A DNA stretch of 64,000 nucleotides from Colias croceus (taxonomy: Eukaryota > Arthropoda > Insecta > Lepidoptera > Pieridae). The DNA lies in the NCBI RefSeq assembly GCF_905220415.1, contig NC_059541.1:10614501-10678500 (forward strand), in the 5' to 3' direction. The first letter of the stretch is position 1. Every line of letters begins with the position of its first letter. Shown piece after piece: positions 10,211 to 24,900 of the stretch. The notes under the pieces are model-generated. The model was not told the origin of the DNA. It did no database searches and saw nothing but the letters and a program-made list of their open reading frames with translations. The position numbers were made by a program, and so were the translations under genes.

Positions 10211-12081
10211 AATAATATTACGTAAATAGAAAAGTAGTTCCTCCTGTCTACAACCAGATATTTTCGTTTTATAAAAATTGCGAAATTAGTGACCACAGAT
10301 AATATAATAGTATTACTACTGCCTTATTTTTTTGTGTATGGTTTGGTTTGGCTGAACCATGGCTGAACACGGCAACACATTCTCTATAATATAAATACAC
10401 TTTTATAATACCTATTATTTAAATTATAAAGGAATCGATAATACTGTAATACCCGTCGCCGGCTAAGTTAAATCTTCACTCCACATATTGTATACATAGA
10501 AGGTCAAATAAATAAAACAACTTCATAAAAAATAAATTATTTATTGCGTCACAACATTCATGAAATAAATATATTATGTCAAAATAGATCTTTAATTTAC
10601 TTACAACAAAATCTTCCCATACAAATTAATAATAATACATATCCTTAAAATTATTAGGTTACATAATAAAAATCAAACAAAAAACGAGGTATATTTAGGA
10701 ATACGATTGCGTTAAATTATTTTCTTATAAATATTAGTAGGTAGCTAATAGCTTTAAATATATATTGTATATGATTGAAATCGAAGAGAATCATGATTTT
10801 ATGTAAAATCAGTCTTAGTATAAATACAAAGGCACCAAAGGTAATACAAAAATAATTCATACAATAATAGAATCAATCATTATACTACCAGAAATACAAT
10901 AACAATAAGGAGGTAGGATTTTTTAATACATACTAAAATATTGAGCTTGTGTGAATAAAAGTATTTAAAATATATTGTTAAACATTGACAAGTAAAACAA
11001 CATATGATTTAATTCATGTATGACGAATAAATTTTATAAATTATTTATTGTGCCTTGAAAAACTGGAATGAACTTTGTATATGAAGAAAATTATTTAGAG
11101 ATTATTTATTTAGAAATGAAATTCTGTGTAAGACGTCAAGATAAGTTTTAAGAAGGACTTTGTTGTAGTATAATTTTATATTCAATAAGTTTACAGAAAA
11201 GGACAATAGGTGAATAATTATTCGTTGTATTTATATGAAAAAATAAATAATATAGATAATTATATTATAGAGGCATTGTTAAAAGAATTAATACTGTTAA
11301 ATACAATAAAGTCAGGAATGTATAAGCACGGTGGTATAACTGGATAAAAATATTGGAATTGTTTACTACATATTATAGGCGAAATATAATAGTTTTACAT
11401 TGTATACTGATTCACATATTTTTTGTTTAAATGTGTTTGAGGATTTTAAATTACAACAAAAGTGTACAGCCCCCCTAGCCAAGTGGATTTCTGTTAGCAG
11501 AAATCACAAAAATCTAAAAAAAAACTAATGTCAAATAACAATTAAAAAAATAATACACTGGATCAAAAAAATATAATCTCATAATTAATGATCTCTAAAA
11601 AAAAATTATTAAGAAATATTACGTTATTATAACATTACGTATAAGGACTACAAACCAAAGGAAAATTATAAAATAAAATAAAGTAGTAAAAATTAAAATT
11701 ATTTTGAATTGGTACTGGTAACACAAAAACGTGTTTAAAAATTAAAAATATAAATTAATAAAGATTGAAAAGTGGATACACAAATAAAAAGGGCAGTAAG
11801 TATCACATTAATCTGTATACGTTACAGCATTAATTATTTTTTTTAAGTTCCATATTTACGATGTTTTCGAAATTAAAATAAATTAAAATTTAATAGCATT
11901 TTTAACTGGTGTTTTGACATATTTTATGATAAGTTATCATATGATAATTAATTCATATATGGAATGTGTAAGGGAAGGCACTGCCTTCTGAGATACAGCT
12001 AATTACCTAGTTCAGAAGGCAGAGCAATATTGTAATGTTATATTTGAAGTTGCTAATAAATTAGAAAAAATAAAATGTTGT

Positions 12082-12252
12082 GTGGTTTTATGAAACCACG
12101 GTAAAAGTGAAACTGTTCGAACGGTTCCGAACACTGCTTTGTGTAGCGCATGTCGCGTGCCGAGTAGGTATACCTACTGGGCAGCCGCGATACACGCGAC
12201 ATGCGCTACACAGACCAAAAAGTTTGATACGATGTAATAAAAGTTTCACTTT
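12082..12252. repeat. Palindromic MITE-like element
   Basis: Nested inverted repeats: GTGTAGCGCATGTCGCGTG (12141-12159) is perfectly complementary to 12193-12211, and the loop itself contains the perfect palindrome AGTAGGTATACCTACT (12163-12178). Outer AAAGTGAAAC / GTTTCACTTT ends (12103-12113, 12242-12252) are also inverted. The fold-back design suggests a small non-autonomous DNA element. It lies in the 3' flank of Pld and could be in its 3' UTR. Confidence 0.6.
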
Positions 12253-12671
12253 AAAAAAATACGTATTGGAAATTCGCTAGCAAATCAGAACCCGCGTAAG
12301 GACGAATTTGGTAAATTTATCGGCAAGTATTTTTACTTATTCCTAGTTTAAAATTAGTCATAGCATCAAATTTTATTATTTTAATTTTATTTGACATATC
12401 ACTTTATTGGTAAATTATATTTTACAGATAAATTCTATCATGTACATAAATTAAAGCGCAAACATTATTTGTAAGTTATTGGTAAATAATTTAATAACTG
12501 CGTTTTGATTGGCTACTAATTCAAACCTATCATAATTATTTATATACAAGCTTTTAGCGCAATAAAAATTACTTTAACACCATTGGTTGAAAATTAACAG
12601 CATTTTCATTGGTTCCGTATTTAAATATTTTTCTCTATCAATACTTATTAGTTAACCTTTTTTTATCTAGT

Positions 12672-12902
12672 TTACGTCCACAAAGAAGTAGGCATCATCC
12701 CTTCCATAGACGTATTTCTTGGCGTCAATGTTTCATTGCAAAGGAAATTCAACGGTAAGTCGACCACAAGGCCTTGTATAAGGTCTATTTTCCGATTAGC
12801 AAGCGCCGGGTCCTTACGCCATAACGTTTCCGAGTTCTCCTCTTGGTACTTCTTTAGTTCCGCGAATGTGTGCACTGAGTCCGTTGGTATTGTGTGGAAT
12901 AC
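12672..12902 (-). CDS. Pld: Pld coding exon 21 (C-terminus, stop)
   Basis: Residues 1164-1239. VFHTIPTDSVHTFAELKKYQ and LVVDLPLNFLCNETLTP lead to MMPTSLWT and TAA. The final W-T pair is required for activity in mammalian PLDs. Confidence 0.97.
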   Translation of the reverse strand, partial: VFHTIPTDSVHTFAELKKYQEENSETLWRKDPALANRKIDLIQGLVVDLPLNFLCNETLTPRNTSMEGMMPTSLWT

Positions 12903-15900
12903 CTGAAAAAAAGTTAACAATATTGAATAAATTAATAAAGGAATGACTTTTTTTCTTACAAATTCTTGAAATAGGGACTATGTTTTGGTTACTTTAACTC
13001 CAAGACCTATTTGAGAAGTCTAAAATCGTGGATACATAATTAAATTATATAAACCATTGTTTCAGCAAGCATTTTCTCTAGAGAATATCCAGTAAGGCAT
13101 TTTCTAAATATTCCTAAAATAAATAAATTTGAATTTATGTCACCTCTCAAAATTATTCTAACAAAACAATTTAGAATTTTCTTATTAGGCAAAGTTAGCT
13201 CACTGATAACTAAACTTACCACTAATAATATTTAATATACAAAAAAAAAAAAAAATATCTTAAAAACGTACCTCTTCATAAACATCAGTGTTCCGCTTCG
13301 AAGTACCCTTCCACACATCAATATAGAACTGTTCCGCACACGGGTCGTCCAAATTGACCCCCACTCTGTTGGGGTCCTCGTCCATGAGCCCCAAATGTTC
13401 TCTGAACAACCTCTTTCTGAGCCCTCCAGCTACTTTGCCCACGGGGAACGGTTTGCCGTTCATGATACCGTCTTCGAAGGTTTCGTCCTGGAAATTTGGA
13501 TTGAATTTTTTTTTGAGAAAGTTCTGTCTAAATTTTGATGTATGGGATACTTTTATCAAAATTTTTACGGAAATAGGAAATAAAATAGCATCAGTATAAA
13601 TCCATTTTAAATAAAACCCGAAATATAAAACAAAACAATATCTTGAAGTTACTCTTGTAATAGTGTTAATTAAGAAGTTTTTGCACTTATATAGTAAGTG
13701 GCATTACATTGCTAACACTAACACTATTTTGGTCTAATAGGCATTTGTCTATGACAGGGTCTGCGTATTGTGTGAAAACTGGGTGAAAAAACAAAAACAC
13801 ATAATCTGCTGCATACAAAATCACACTTCTTAATTCAATTTAGCAAAAACAGAAGAAAGCCTTATACACTTTTCTTACCTGCAGTATAACAGCAATTTCC
13901 GAATCCCGTTTCCCGACCATAGACCGATCGTTGATATTAGCGCTGCCACAGATAATATATCGATCATCAGCGATCAATAATTTAGAGTGCACATACACTA
14001 GTTCTGTTAATGGTTCTCCATCTAATATGGTGTGTGTGCGCAAACCGTGGAACGTTATGTACTCGCTCGGGTCTGGGAGACCCGCTTCGTACAACCGGGT
14101 AAGAATAGCCTCGCGACTCCTGGAATGGTCGAGAAATATTAATATTAATAAAAAAGACGTGTTGCACTCGGGGACTGCCGCGGTAAAGCTATTGCATGCT
14201 ATGCCTTCAAGCCACACCTCCGCCCGTCGGAGTGGGGAGCGTGAGGTTTTTTCGTTACGGAATTTCTCGATTCAGTCCCCGCGCTCAAGGCCCGCGATAG
14301 AAGCTATGCAATAGCTTACTAAAATTCCTCACCTGCAGATGCTCTGATAGTTCCAGTGTGTGACTGCGTGCAGCGAAGTGCCGGTAGCTCCACCCACTTC
14401 ACCCTCGAACCCAGGAAGGAGTGGCATCACCACGTATACGCGGAATATTTCCTTGGCTCGAAACGCACGCATAATGCGGTTGAAGAGCGCTTCGCCGATC
14501 TGGAAAAGAAATGAAAAATGCCTTAAAATAAAACAGAACTCAATGAAAATTTGTAGTTTTTGCAAGCACTTTAAAGAATGATTCACGCTACATTGGGGAA
14601 AGACCGTGCCACAGTCGAATCAACCTTCGAAGATTTTTTGATTATGTCCATGAAAATTTCTAGGATTTTTTATTTATTTTAATAGTGTCATTAAGTTTGG
14701 TACCAAATTCATATAAAGTAATAATAATTCACTAATTATTATTAAATTCTTGTTTAGACTGTCACTCAATGTTCTTCCACGCACTAAGTACATACGGTAC
14801 CGGCGACCCGTCCCGTAGTTACTTGCCAACTATCTCCCGCGTATAAATGTTTAAAATTTTCGTCATCATTAAAATAACAGTCTAAACTTTTAAGATTCAT
14901 TTTCACACACAGCTGTAATAAACTGTACTTATTTAAAATAGTGGGTAGCTATATAATTTTATTCATATATAAAAAAAAAATTTAGCTAGCATTACATCAC
15001 TAATTTATCTGTTTATTTATTTATTTATTTATTAAAAAGGTTCATCACCAGTTGTTACATATGTATCATTCTCGTTAAATAGTAACAATAGGATTTACAC
15101 ATTATTATGCACAACTATTACAGATGAACACTACATTCACAAAAATTAATAATAAATTAGGCGATATCTACATACAATACAAATTAAACAAAAATGAAAT
15201 GTGTGTGCTCTTAACATTAAAGAATTCTGATTAACTACAGCAGGCAATATTAAAAAAAGTTATTACATTTAACCTATAAATTACGGACATACTGACAATA
15301 ATTATATTATGTAAATTTGAAAAAGAATTAAGTCATAATGTTAAGCATTGCTTTCCGAAACTTATAGAGGGAGTCTGATAGTATTTAGTAATCTATATTA
15401 AAAAAAAAAAAAAAAAAAAATAAATGAACACATACCTGATTCCTAACAATAGGATTGGTCCTGGACAACGTGATGAAGAACTGATTCTCAATGTATATGT
15501 AATGCTGGGCCCTTGTTATTGTGTCCACGTATGCTTCATGTATACTTTGTTCCACTGTATCCGGGTCTAGGAAGCCGCAAGACCAGCTTGAAACGCTGCG
15601 AAGTACCTGGGAAAACGATATACATATGTATTATAGATATATTAGACAGTCATTTATGGTGTCATTTATGGTGTCAGTGTCGGTAATATACGCTATATAC
15701 ATATACTTTGGTGATATCACTGTTTGCCAAATATAGAGATAGACGATTATTATTACATATAATCTAAGACTAATAGAAGATAATGGAAGATCATCATCAT
15801 TATCATAAGTGCTAAAATAAAGAGAAAAGTAGACAGTATGATATTTTCAACTACATCAAGGTTGGCTGGATCGAAGATCATACGCAATAGTATGTGTTTG

Positions 15901-18900
15901 TAACGATATAGTACACAATAGGCAAAAATTAATGACTCCTGAAAAAACTTACTTGACAAGAAACATTGGTGATATCGATGCTGAGAAGTTCATACAGGTC
16001 AGGAAGGGGTTTTATATCCGTGTAGGTTTTCGGCAGAAGATACGGGTAATTGCTGTTTTGCCTGTAAACAATAATTTATATAAAAATTTATATTAAAAAT
16101 AATAACTATTAATTTTTTTTAATTGTGTACCACATGAAGATGTGATAAAGCATCAGAAGAACATTTCAGAAATCTTACGTATGCAAATAATGGAGCACAA
16201 TTATAATTATTGTGAAGTCCTAACACTCACATATACATATTTATTGTAATTTATTCAATAAACTGGTCCGATTTGAAAAAATCTTTCGGTGTTAGATAGC
16301 CCATTTACCGAGGGAGGGCTATAAGGCTATATATCATCACGCTAAGATCAACAGGAGAAGAGCAATGCGGGTGAAACCACGGGGAACAGCTAGTAAATAG
16401 ATAAATAGTCATCACAAATACCGAAGCAAACGTTCAAAACAATAAATAAATATAATGTGAGAGACCACCTATAAATACGTAAAAAACCGGCTGCTAGCTA
16501 AGGCCTCTCCAAATTAACCCTAACGATTTCCCTCCCTTTTATATCCTTCTCCTTTCCTGAGGACAGCAACACATCCACTTCCCAGTGGAGAAGATGCTTA
16601 TGGGCGGCGTGTATCGCTTAACGTGATGCGTCTGCTCGTTTGCTATCCTATACCATAAAATATAATGTGTTTATAATTACCTATTGAGGTACATATGGAG
16701 GAGACACCACAAACAAAATCTGTGCGCTGTTTTTTGCTCTAAGTTTTAAAAATTATTTTCTAGTTAGGTACTTACCGATGAAAGTTATTCCTTTGCACTT
16801 TTCCGTATTATTTGTGCAATATCGTAACACACACACGAAGGCATATTTGATGCGTTTCACTTTAAAACAAATCAAAAATGAGCGTGCAGTTACGCCATAT
16901 GGCGTATGTTGAGCGGAACATAAGTGATGTAGGCGGTGTCGTCTCCGTATAATATTATCTCAATGTAATTACCTAGCTTTCTCCAATTTAATAGCATTCC
17001 ACCGTTGCACAAAATGCCTGGCCACATCCCTGGCGGCCGCCCCGCCGAGCATCAGCCCCACGTCGTGCCACGGCATGCGTGGGGTGGTACAACGGTCTAC
17101 TAGATCTGCGGAAAATTACATAATATTTTCAATTATTGTTATATAACGAAGTATATACATAGATATATATTATTTGTAATTAATTATTTTTTTAGTAATT
17201 TAAGTAGTTGTTAAGTGTGTGTAACTTGTGGCAATATTTTTTTTTTCTTTCTTCTATATGTTGACAAGTTTTCATAAAGTATAAGTTAAGTTTAAGCACT
17301 GGCAATACTATCAGGCGAGAACAATAATTTATGTTCAGAAGCAAATTCAACTAAACAAAATTCACTTTCCTTTATATGTGGTGTAACTAATACGATTTAT
17401 TTACGTATAATATAGATTTCAATTGTTCGACAATATATTACTAACATTTACAATGAAAAATAAATTTGATGAATAAATGATGTTTCTTAAAATTGTATGA
17501 ATGCGTAACATTTTTTTTAAGTACTATATCTTTATTACTATACTTTAATTTAAAAGAAATATTACTATCCTTCTAAACATCTATTGATGTAACATTTCAA
17601 ACAATATTTTCTTTACATATTTCAATCTTTATATTGAAACTTGGAACACAAAACCTGTAACTACGAATTATTTTACAATACTACACTCACCGGCACGGAA
17701 TCTTGGCCACTTACAAATTTGCCGATAAAAAAAGTTTGAAGTGTTTTTCACGATTTTTTTGTATGCAGATATGTTAACATATTATTTGTTTAATTTTATG
17801 GTAAGAAATCATTGAGTTTGAGAATAATCTTTTACCACTTTTGAAGAGTTATTCGAAATTTGTGATTTGTGCGGTTAAGCCGAAGTTACGAATTGTTCGT
17901 TTTAAACTTTTTTCGATATCTTTTATGCCGTTTAAGTTATTGTTATTGTTGTACTGTAGTCAATGATCATAACAAACAATTAAAAATGCCATTAACATCT
18001 GAACAACCTACTCAGGCCATCACAATGTTAGACCAATGACTGCCGCAACGTAAAGTACCTAATGTACAGTACGTACCTCGTTCAGCGATGCACTATGCAT
18101 GGAGAAGATACCAGGAGACTGGCAGCCACATGTGCAGACCAGGAAATGAAGGTGTGAGGTGCACATCAGCTCGAGAAGACCCGTTTATTGTTCGAGAGAT
18201 ACTCAGAAATGGCTTTCTGACAGTTTTTAGGATACGCCACCGGCTCTAAAACACCAGGATAATAAATGTGAGTGAGCAATCGGTGAGAAGACTAATGAAA
18301 GAAGTTAATTTGAAGGTTTTCAGACCAGCACGCCGTCCAGAACTCCTCAGACATCACAGAGAAGCACGTCTTCGTTTTGCACGAGAACATGAAAACTGGA
18401 CCCACAGCCAGTGCGCTCGTGAGGTGTTCACAGATGGCTGCTAAGGCACTTTACGAGCTTCTGATAGCCAACAGTCAGTATAGAGGAGACGAGAAGAGAG
18501 GTTTTCACACATCACCACACTCAAAATGCGATTTTTCATGGAGGGTCAATAATGGTATGGGGAGGTATAAGTTTCGATGCTCGCACGGAGTTATTTATCG
18601 TAGATAATGGCTTAAATTTGATCAGGTACATCGAGGAAATTCTCCAGGAACATTTTCAGCCCTATTACAGGTTTATCAGTGAAGAAAATTTGCTACTTAT
18701 ACACTATAACGCACGTCCGCGTGTCGTACGATACGTATAAGAGTACCTTCAAGAGGTTATTATTGAAAAATTGGAGTGGCCAGCTCGTAGCCCGGATCTT
18801 AATCCAATAGAACACATCTGGGACATGCTTAAAAGAAACATAAAGTTCGATTCCAACCCAGCACTAATGTTAGATGAGCTTAGAAATACAGCTGGGGCCG

Positions 18901-21900
18901 TTTGGTACACTATAGCTCAAGTGGTCTCCAAAAATGTCTTCTAGAGTATGCCAGACTGGATGCAAACAGTGTTTAAGGCAAGAGAAGGAAACACCCTTTA
19001 TTAAAAAGTTCAATTTTTTTTATGGAAACGTTCTTTCTAATTTTTTAGCATTTTTTAAGAAATCATTTAAATTTCACAGGAAAAGCGTAAATTCTTGTTT
19101 AATTCATATCTACTCGGTAGTACTTCTTATTAACTTCCAATTATTACTAAAAGTTAGTAAAAACATTAAAGTAACTAGTTTTGATTAAATTTTTATTGAA
19201 TTTTGTAGTAGAAAAGAAATAGTGTTATTTTACGCAAAAATTTGCAGTGGCCAAGATTCCGTGCCGGTGAGTGTATTTTAAATATTAAATAACAATATAA
19301 TATTTTAACGTCGCCTATTTGATGATAAATCTATAACTTACCCACAAACGGTGAGTCCAAATTGTTGAAATCCTTAACAATAAAATTAACATAGTCCTTC
19401 CCGATCCACAGTTTTGAGTTCCCCTCCACTCCTTCTAGAACTTTCTTTGTAGTCTCTGTTATTACACGACCTTCAACCACCTGAAATAATAGTAAAATGA
19501 ATTAAATGTTTTGTATAAACAAATGAATGATTGTAATTTTGACTTTTAAATGTTGATTTCAATTATTTTATTTGAATTTATATTTCATACGCACACACGC
19601 ACGCACTCACACACACACACATACACACAACTCATTCCTCCTTAATTAATGTTTGTTAGCTTCCCTAGCATTTTTATATTCCGACTAGCTTTCCGCCGGC
19701 GGCTCCACCCGCGGTTTCAAAGAAAACCTCGCATAGTTCCCGTTCCCATCGAATTATCGGGATAAAACCTATCCTATTTTACTCGTGGATAATGTAGCTT
19801 TCGAATTGTGAAATAATTTTTAAAATCGGTCCAGTAGTTTATGAGCCAAACAAACAAACAAAGTTTTCCTTTTTATAATATTAGTGTAGATTAAATATAT
19901 AGTTCACTTACCTCAGCCAACGGCGCGGGCTCATCACACCTCTTAATATTAATACCCAACGCGTCCGTCAGCAGTACTTCATCATTCGACCTCGCATACT
20001 TTTCCGCCTTTTTCCGTTCCGTATCGTCAAACTTTTGTTCATTTCTTTCCTCTTCATATGGCGGGTAAATAATTCCGATAATTTCCTTCCCCCTATCTGT
20101 TAGTTTATCTAGAACGTTCCTTTTATCGTCCTTATCGAGGGTAGTTATTAGTAAATGGTCTCCCGGTTCTAGGACTGGTAAATCTGGATTTGTTACGTTT
20201 TCCGTTTCTGTCTGTTGTGTTTGTGGGTCTGGTTCTTCTTCTTGAATTACACTAGAATCAGTTTTGTCTTATTTATGACACATCTTTGAAAAAAAAACTC
20301 GTAACGAATCGCTAATTTGTTCACACAATATTATGCATTAGTGAACAACTAGATACACGCTCGAAAATTGTCCACAGCTAAACTCTGCTATTAGTATATT
20401 GGGCAGAGTTTTCTTATGAGCGATTTTGAACTTTATTACCACAAAATAAGATGTTAATTTGAATTAATGTTAATGTACACTTATTTACAAAGCCACACGA
20501 TTAAAATTCTAACTTTTATTGTAGTTTTATGCACTTCTATTTTAGAAAGAGTGATTAAAAATGCAAATAAAATAAATATAGTAAATAAACACAAAACTCA
20601 CTCAGTATACCCAATAACCAACTCTTTAGTGGATCTAGCCAACTCAATCGCCGGTCCATCGTACAAATGCACTTGACCAGCGCCCGGCGAACTTGAGGTT
20701 TTTTTCTTTGATCTTATAGATGTTTTTGGGTGTGATATGTTGCCGAGGTCTGTTAATCTGAAATGTAAAATGGACTTTATTGCTTTGTACATATGGTTGT
20801 AATCAATTCAGCAATAAATTAATATGTAATAGGTTGACATTTTTGTGTCAAGATGTGCTAGTCAGTATAAGAAAAGTATAATTCTGTGAATGTATAGATA
20901 TATACCTAGATAGTTCTTTAAAAAAATGTTCATAAGTGTAAGTTAAAATATGATTTTAATACTACTTCTATACTAGTCTGTCAGTTAGTATGGTGTGACA
21001 ATATAGCGGTGAATCGATCTTATTCTTAGTTTAATCGCATAGTATAGACTATCACTACTGTCTCCTTAGTATAAAACAAAGTCGCCTTCTCTGTCCCTAT
21101 GTATGCTTAAATATTTAAATCTAAGCAACGGATTTTGATTCGGTTTTTTAATAGATAAGAGGGATTCTCGGAGAAGGTTTTAGTATATATTTTATTAGGT
21201 CTTAGACAAAGCGGGCGAAGCCGCGGGCGGAAGGCTAGTTTAGAATAAAAAAATAAATACCTATGCTTATGATCGTCCCAGCGTCCATAGCACAGATCGA
21301 TGCCTCCTAAAAACGCGACACTTTGGTCCACACATACAATTTTCTCATGATGTGCCCAAAAGAATACACCTACTTTGGCGTGATCTGGGTGACGGAATAC
21401 CTGTGAAGATTTATTAATTAATGTTAAATTTTAATGTGGCCTGTTGAGAGATAAATAACACTAGTTATGTTTAAAAATTTCCCAATACATACTTTTCACG
21501 TAGTAGATAAAAAATGTCACGCGACAAATGGAACATTTTAGGATCACTTTAGTAAATGGTGTACACAATAATACATGGGTGTCAAAAACCCAATTATTAT
21601 CAAATTCAAAATTTATTTATTTTTCACAAATTTTTACAATAATAATTAATTGGGTTTTTGAATACAAATATGTATTTATTAGTCTATACTTTTAGCAGTC
21701 TCAAAATAAAATTGAATTCACCTTACCTTAATATTCTCGCTGGCCAGTCGACTTTTACTGTAGAAACTGTTTATACCGAGCGCCATTTCTACTTCTTTGT
21801 ACAGCATTATAAATATTTTCACACCTTGCGCCTGTAAAACAAATATTCAATTGAAATTATAATATAACTTACATATTATAACCATGGCTGGTTATTGCAT

Positions 21901-24900
21901 TCATAATATGAATTTGCCAGTCTGTTTAATTCAATGTGTGAAACTGTCCGGAAATAGGAGGTAATACGGGCCCTGATGTAGGTTTAGCTCTCGCTGAAAA
22001 TATTTCTGATAGCTTAATTTAAAAGTTTTTGATGTAAATTTCATATTTCAAAATTTACTGATAGGTTCAACAGAATATCTATCTTTCATTCCTTACCGCT
22101 TTCCGCCACAGAATCAGCCACAGAGAAACGACAAACCATTTTTAAATACCTATTATTCGGTTCTTACTGCTTTCCGCTTCAACAATGTATCCAGCCTCCA
22201 ATAATCTCCATTTAAAGCTGGTCTCTTCATATATATCTCGGGGCTCAGCCACCAGTCAGCTATGAAGATCTCTTCTCTAGCTATCTCCATAACATCAGCC
22301 ACAGAGAAACGACAAACCATTTTTAAATACCTATTATTCGGTTCTTACCGCTTTCCGCTTCAACAATGTATCCAGCCTCCAATAATCTCCATTTAGAGCT
22401 GGTCTCTTCATATATATCTCGGGGCTCAGCCACCAGTCAGCTATGAAGATCTCTTCTCTAGCTATCTCCATAACATCAGCCACAGAGAAACGACAAACCA
22501 TTTTTAAATACCTATTATTAGGTTCTTACCGCTTTCCGCTTCAACAATGTATCCAGCCTCCAATAATCTCCATTTAGAGCTGGTCTCTTCATATATATTT
22601 CTGGACTCAGCCACCAGTCAGCTATGAAGATCTCCTCTCTGGCTAGCTCCATAGCATCAGCTACGGCAGAGAGATAAGGCGAGCCATCCACGAACATAGC
22701 CACCGGGGTGGACGGTCGGGGGGGAGCGAATGAATGGTGGACGTTTGGGTAGGTGAAGTCACGGGCTGAAATAGAATACTTTTAATACTACTAACTTACA
22801 CAAGGAACATATTTATTTAAAAAGTTGCGGCTTTGTACAGAAAATTGAAATATCTTAAAATATTTAACAAAAATCTTGTGGAGCGAACTATCAGGTAAAT
22901 TTGACAATTTATTCTTATTGACAATCAATTCTGTACTTATTACCGTGTACATGTTATGTGAAATGTGGAATTCTGTTTTTTTTTATTTTATCTATATTTT
23001 TTACACATCTAAATTCAAAATAATTTCAAATCTTATCTTTGAAATTTTAAATTTCCAACTACGCGAATTGGTTCGTCTTTATGCTATGAATCCACTCCTA
23101 GCTCTTAAATCATTATTTAAACAATTTGGAACTTTATACAAAACCGCTAAGGATCAAATTCTCAACTCACCACGCCACCTGACACATACCTGCATCATTC
23201 AAATTTGAACCTTATTCCCTACAAATTAACATCGAAATCCGGTCTGGTTAGACACTTCCTACATCTAAATGATAACTCAACCTAATGAATTTTGAACCTT
23301 ATTCCTCTATATCTAAGAATCAAATTCCCAACTCACCAGACTGGTTAGCAACAGTCTTCAAGTAATGCATCCACTCCTTGCTTTTCCGTTTCGTCCAACA
23401 CTTTATAACGAGCTGTCTGTGTTGATTGAGTATTTGTAGTCCATTGCTAAGTCCCGTGGAGTACATACCGCTAGATACTTCGAAACTGTGGAAAAAATAT
23501 TTATTTTCTTTATTTATAATAAAAGAATAATAATTTATAATTCACATCCAAAAATACTCACTTTTCCAGGAAAACTGTAAAACATTAATTAATCATAAAT
23601 ATTTGTCACAGACCACATAATTTACGAATTAAAAATTATGCTATATTTCCATTTTTTTTGGTAATACCCACAAAATATGGAAAAAAAATTAAAACCTATT
23701 AAAAAGCTCACCCTTGATCAAACAGCATGACACCTTTAACAACACCATCGCTGGGTCTGATATACCCGAAGAAGGTGTCTTTCACAAATAACCATCTCTC
23801 TTGCCACTTAGCACATACAAGACCAGTACAGAAGTAATTGCATCTGAAATACATTTCCAAACTAAATATAAACACTGATTGTTACCATAAATTCGAATTT
23901 GTGAGGATGTTACTTTCGCGAATACAGTAAGATAAGCAGCGGGTAAGATTGCGAAGTCATAGGTGAAAATAAGTTCAATTAATGAAAAAAAAAGAATCTA
24001 ATGAATTAAAATTTGTTAGTGACGGTATAAAGGTGTATTGGACGTTGGAATAATATGGTCCAGTCCATCAAAAATAGATGAAGGTATATGTGTAATATTA
24101 ACATTAGTATGGTATGTGTGTATAGTTTTAATAGATATGCCACGGCTTCACCCCCGTTTTTAAAGAAAAATCCGTATAGTTACCGTTTCCGTGGTATTTG
24201 CGGGATAAAAGTAGCCTATGTGTTAGTTTGCAGCTACCTACACATCAAACTTCATTGTAATTCGTTCAGTAGTATTTGCGTGAAAGAGTAACAAACATCC
24301 ATCCTCACAAACTTTCGCATTTATAATATTAGTAGGATTGAAAACACAGTGTGGTTAAATTTTAATATCTGAAATGATCTCAAGGTCTCACCGCACACAC
24401 ACCATGTTGCCGAGCAGCCCGCAGCAGTTGCAGCCCGCCTGCCCGGGCCGAGTGGACCCTGTCCTTTTTTCTATCATACCCTCCTTGCCTTTTGACCCTA
24501 GTTCCGATATGAACGACATTTGTGATACCTCTAGAAATTCCACCTGCAATTAGATGCTATTTCTTGATCTGGCATGGAAAGGGAAGTGGAGAAATATGTT
24601 TTAGACGTGTTATGTTAATTTAAATGTCAGTAAGCGGTCTACTTCTTGACAATACCATTTGGAAAGTGTATTATGATGGGAAGAATGAGAAATTCCCGTT
24701 GTGCCTGTGATTTGGAGACGATCTTTTTTATAACTCTGAGATTAATAGAATTTGTTATAAGGTAAATCTTTTAGGTGATCAAATTTTCTTTCTGTTGGAA
24801 CCTATACTTTTTATAAGAGTTTTATCTGTTTGACAATCCGTGTACAGATCAGTTAGGGTAAGATTATTGTTATAAATTTCATAAAACGTAATATATAATA

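Larger units (their letters stand above)
9430..12671. other. AT-rich 3' flank of Pld; possible long 3' UTR
   Basis: No coding exon found. Immediately after the Pld stop the minus strand is AT-rich. Many AATAAA signals occur on the minus strand, including one at about 10541-10546, so the polyadenylation site cannot be placed. It contains a Helitron-like fragment at 10118-10210 and the palindromic element at 12082-12252. The open frame at 9763-9945 looks like AT-rich noise. Confidence 0.4.
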
